Origin: Verrucomicrobiota bacterium | Lineage (GTDB): Bacteria; Verrucomicrobiota; Verrucomicrobiia; Methylacidiphilales; Verrucolacustridaceae | Assembly: GCA_016876055.1 (NCBI GenBank) | Contig: VHDM01000053.1 | Span: 1-7,353, forward strand | Reading direction: 5' to 3' | Length of the DNA stretch: 7,353 bases | Part shown: piece after piece, positions 6,199 through 7,353 of the stretch | Layout of the letters: each line of letters opens with the position of its first letter | How positions within the stretch are numbered: position 1 is the first letter of the stretch | The notes under the pieces: model-generated | The model's input: the letters and a program-made list of their open reading frames with translations, nothing else | What the model was told of the DNA's origin: nothing | The model's database searches: none | Program-made: the position numbers and the translations under genes

Positions 6199-6224
6199 AG
6201 ACACTTTTTACGACGAACCTTCTT

Positions 6225-6296
6225 CGTGAACGGCACCCGTGGAGGTGAACCCATTCTCAATTCTTCCTTTTGGTCACGTTCACCTTTGCGTTCACG
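6225..6296. repeat. Four GTGAAC/GTTCAC motifs in nested inverted order
   Basis: GTGAAC occurs at 6226-6231 and 6245-6250, and its complement GTTCAC at 6278-6283 and 6290-6295. The inner pair extends to 8 bases (AGGTGAAC 6243-6250, GTTCACCT 6278-6285) and the outer pair to 7 (CGTGAAC 6225-6231, GTTCACG 6290-6296), so the region could fold as one long imperfect stem. It fills most of the convergent gap between the transpeptidase and the regulator. The outer pairing competes with the hairpin at 6284-6301. Confidence 0.5.
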
Positions 6297-6301
6297 CAAA
6301 G
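6284..6301. terminator. Candidate bidirectional terminator hairpin
   Basis: CTTTGCG (6284-6290) pairs perfectly with CGCAAAG (6295-6301) around TTCA. It sits between the converging transpeptidase (stop 6196-6198) and LacI-type gene (stop 6310-6312), which is where a shared terminator is expected. No T-tract follows on either strand, so it is not a classic intrinsic terminator. Confidence 0.4.
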
Positions 6302-6309
6302 CCCTCGGC

Positions 6310-7353
6310 CTAAACCAAAAATTCCGCAGGTCTCAGGGATCTGCCCTCCACCCACTCACTCTCCACCAGCATCGTCTTGACCGCCCGCGGCAATCCCAGA
6401 TCCCGTCGTGCCAGGTGGGCCGTCAACAACTCCGCCCCGAAGACCCCCACCAGGTCGTTGTGCTGGTTCATGCCCGCCCAACCCTCCATGGATGGATCCC
6501 AATCCAAATGGGCCAGCGCGATGTTTCGCCCCCTCAGGGTCGGGGAGGTCAGCCATCCCGCCAGCTCGGTATGGGTGCAGAGCAACGCGTCAGGCTTGGC
6601 CTCCTCCAGCCATCGGCCAAACCCGATCCTGTCGTTGGGCTGGTAAGGCCAGACCATGGCGGCTGCCGCCTCCGCTCTCCAGCCGGCGTCCTCCTTGGCC
6701 CGCCGGAATCCCATCGTGAAGCGGCCGTCGACCTGCCGGTCGATCGCCCGGGACACCACCAGCCCCACCCGGGGAAAACCGCTGCCCATCAGCTTTTGCA
6801 CGGCCGTCATCGCCGTGACGTACTGGTCGTTGGCACAGCAGTGGACCAGCGGCTGCATAAGCCGGACCCCCAGCCCGACGAAGACACTGCGGGCCAGCAA
6901 CGCGTGGATCGGCTCAGGCAAAAGGGCCCGCTCTGCCACCCCGAGAAAGGCCATGCCCTCGATCTTGCGCGTATAAAACACGGTTTTGAGCTTGTCCGGT
7001 TCGGTGAAAATCTTGTTCCCGATCCACAGCTCCTCCACCACGTAACCCAGCCCGGTGGCGCGCTTGCGAAATCCATCGGCGATGTTGCGGAAGGTCACGT
7101 TGGTGCGGATGACGTCCTCGCGCGGGGCCACATTGATCAGGGCCACGGTCGCCCGATAGGCGCTCACCTTGGCTGAGCGCAGCTGGCTCATCACATGGGC
7201 CACCATGGGATTGGCCGCGTAACCCCTTTTATCGGCATGGCGCTGCACCCGTTCCCGCGTCTCTTTTCGGATCCGGGGATCATCCCGCAACGCCAGGGAA
7301 ACCGTCGCTTTGCCCAGCCCCAACTCCTTGGCAAGAATTGCGATTGTGATAAA
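6310..7353 (-). CDS. LacI-family transcriptional regulator (5' end at or beyond window edge)
   Basis: A DNA-binding regulator with a LacI-type helix-turn-helix and a sugar-binding-protein-like effector domain. Reading from the right edge, 347 residues are visible. ITIAILAKELGLGKATVSLALR (2-23) is the HTH, followed by RIRKETRERVQRHADKRGY (27-45), the usual third-helix region. The frame is open to the window end, so the real start lies just outside; the TTG at 7321-7323 would cut the HTH and is rejected. The effector domain is recognisable by GMAFLG, a central PRVGLVVSRAIDRQVDGRFTMGF region, PDALLCTHTELAGWL and the C-terminal ESEWVEGRSLRP. The hinge, normally PNxxARxL in LacI, reads AANPMVAHVMSQLR, a diverged form. 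No sugar catabolic genes are visible, so the effector and targets are unknown. It converges on the transpeptidase gene. Confidence 0.95.
   Translation of the reverse strand, partial: FITIAILAKELGLGKATVSLALRDDPRIRKETRERVQRHADKRGYAANPMVAHVMSQLRSAKVSAYRATVALINVAPREDVIRTNVTFRNIADGFRKRATGLGYVVEELWIGNKIFTEPDKLKTVFYTRKIEGMAFLGVAERALLPEPIHALLARSVFVGLGVRLMQPLVHCCANDQYVTAMTAVQKLMGSGFPRVGLVVSRAIDRQVDGRFTMGFRRAKEDAGWRAEAAAAMVWPYQPNDRIGFGRWLEEAKPDALLCTHTELAGWLTSPTLRGRNIALAHLDWDPSMEGWAGMNQHNDLVGVFGAELLTAHLARRDLGLPRAVKTMLVESEWVEGRSLRPAEFLV

Noticed and set aside
5059..6204. A 381-codon minus-strand open frame opposite the L,D-transpeptidase
   Set aside because: It is antisense to a gene with clear catalytic motifs, with low-complexity Gly-rich sequence and no recognisable fold.
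6226..7176. A 316-codon plus-strand open frame opposite the LacI-type gene
   Set aside because: It is His/Pro/Gln-rich antisense translation of a clear regulator gene.

Overview
The window is GC-rich chromosomal DNA with dense genes, strong C preference at third codon positions and few Shine-Dalgarno sites at usable spacing. The gene set is mostly housekeeping: shikimate and queuosine metabolism, a sugar-nucleotide epimerase, a leucine tRNA, a redox pair and a cell-wall enzyme. The codon style, the diverged LacI-type regulator and the flavodoxin-less CysJ-like reductase suggest a Verrucomicrobiota-type (perhaps Opitutales-like) bacterium. That placement is inference from protein style; no phylogenetic marker is complete enough here to prove it. 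No CRISPR array, insertion sequence, phage gene or rRNA was seen.

Left part (1-2393): the C-terminal two thirds of shikimate kinase (aroK) runs into queG (epoxyqueuosine reductase) with a 13-base overlap. Facing queG tail to tail, with 4 bases between the stop codons, is a minus-strand TPR lipoprotein. A 231-base divergent gap follows. It holds a nested inverted repeat whose arms are an SD-like sequence and its complement.

Middle (2394-4976): a GalE/WbpP-type NAD-dependent epimerase, a tRNA-Leu(UAA), then a probable operon. The operon starts with a single-cluster [4Fe-4S] ferredoxin, followed 8 bases later by an NADPH-dependent FAD reductase. That reductase resembles the C-terminal half of CysJ and has no flavodoxin domain, so the pair probably forms an NADPH-to-ferredoxin electron path.

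Right part (4977-7353): a 71-codon reading frame for a membrane-anchored N-terminus ends just after a run of nine A. The adjacent -1 frame carries an L,D-transpeptidase (peptidoglycan-binding, LysM-like and YkuD domains) that has no export signal and no ATG, GTG, TTG or CTG upstream of its domain edge. A one-base shift in the A run would join the two into a 405-residue anchored L,D-transpeptidase. This is the most interesting signal in the window. It could be programmed slippage, a switchable tract or a homopolymer error. A convergent gap rich in inverted repeats separates it from a minus-strand LacI-family regulator that runs off the right edge.
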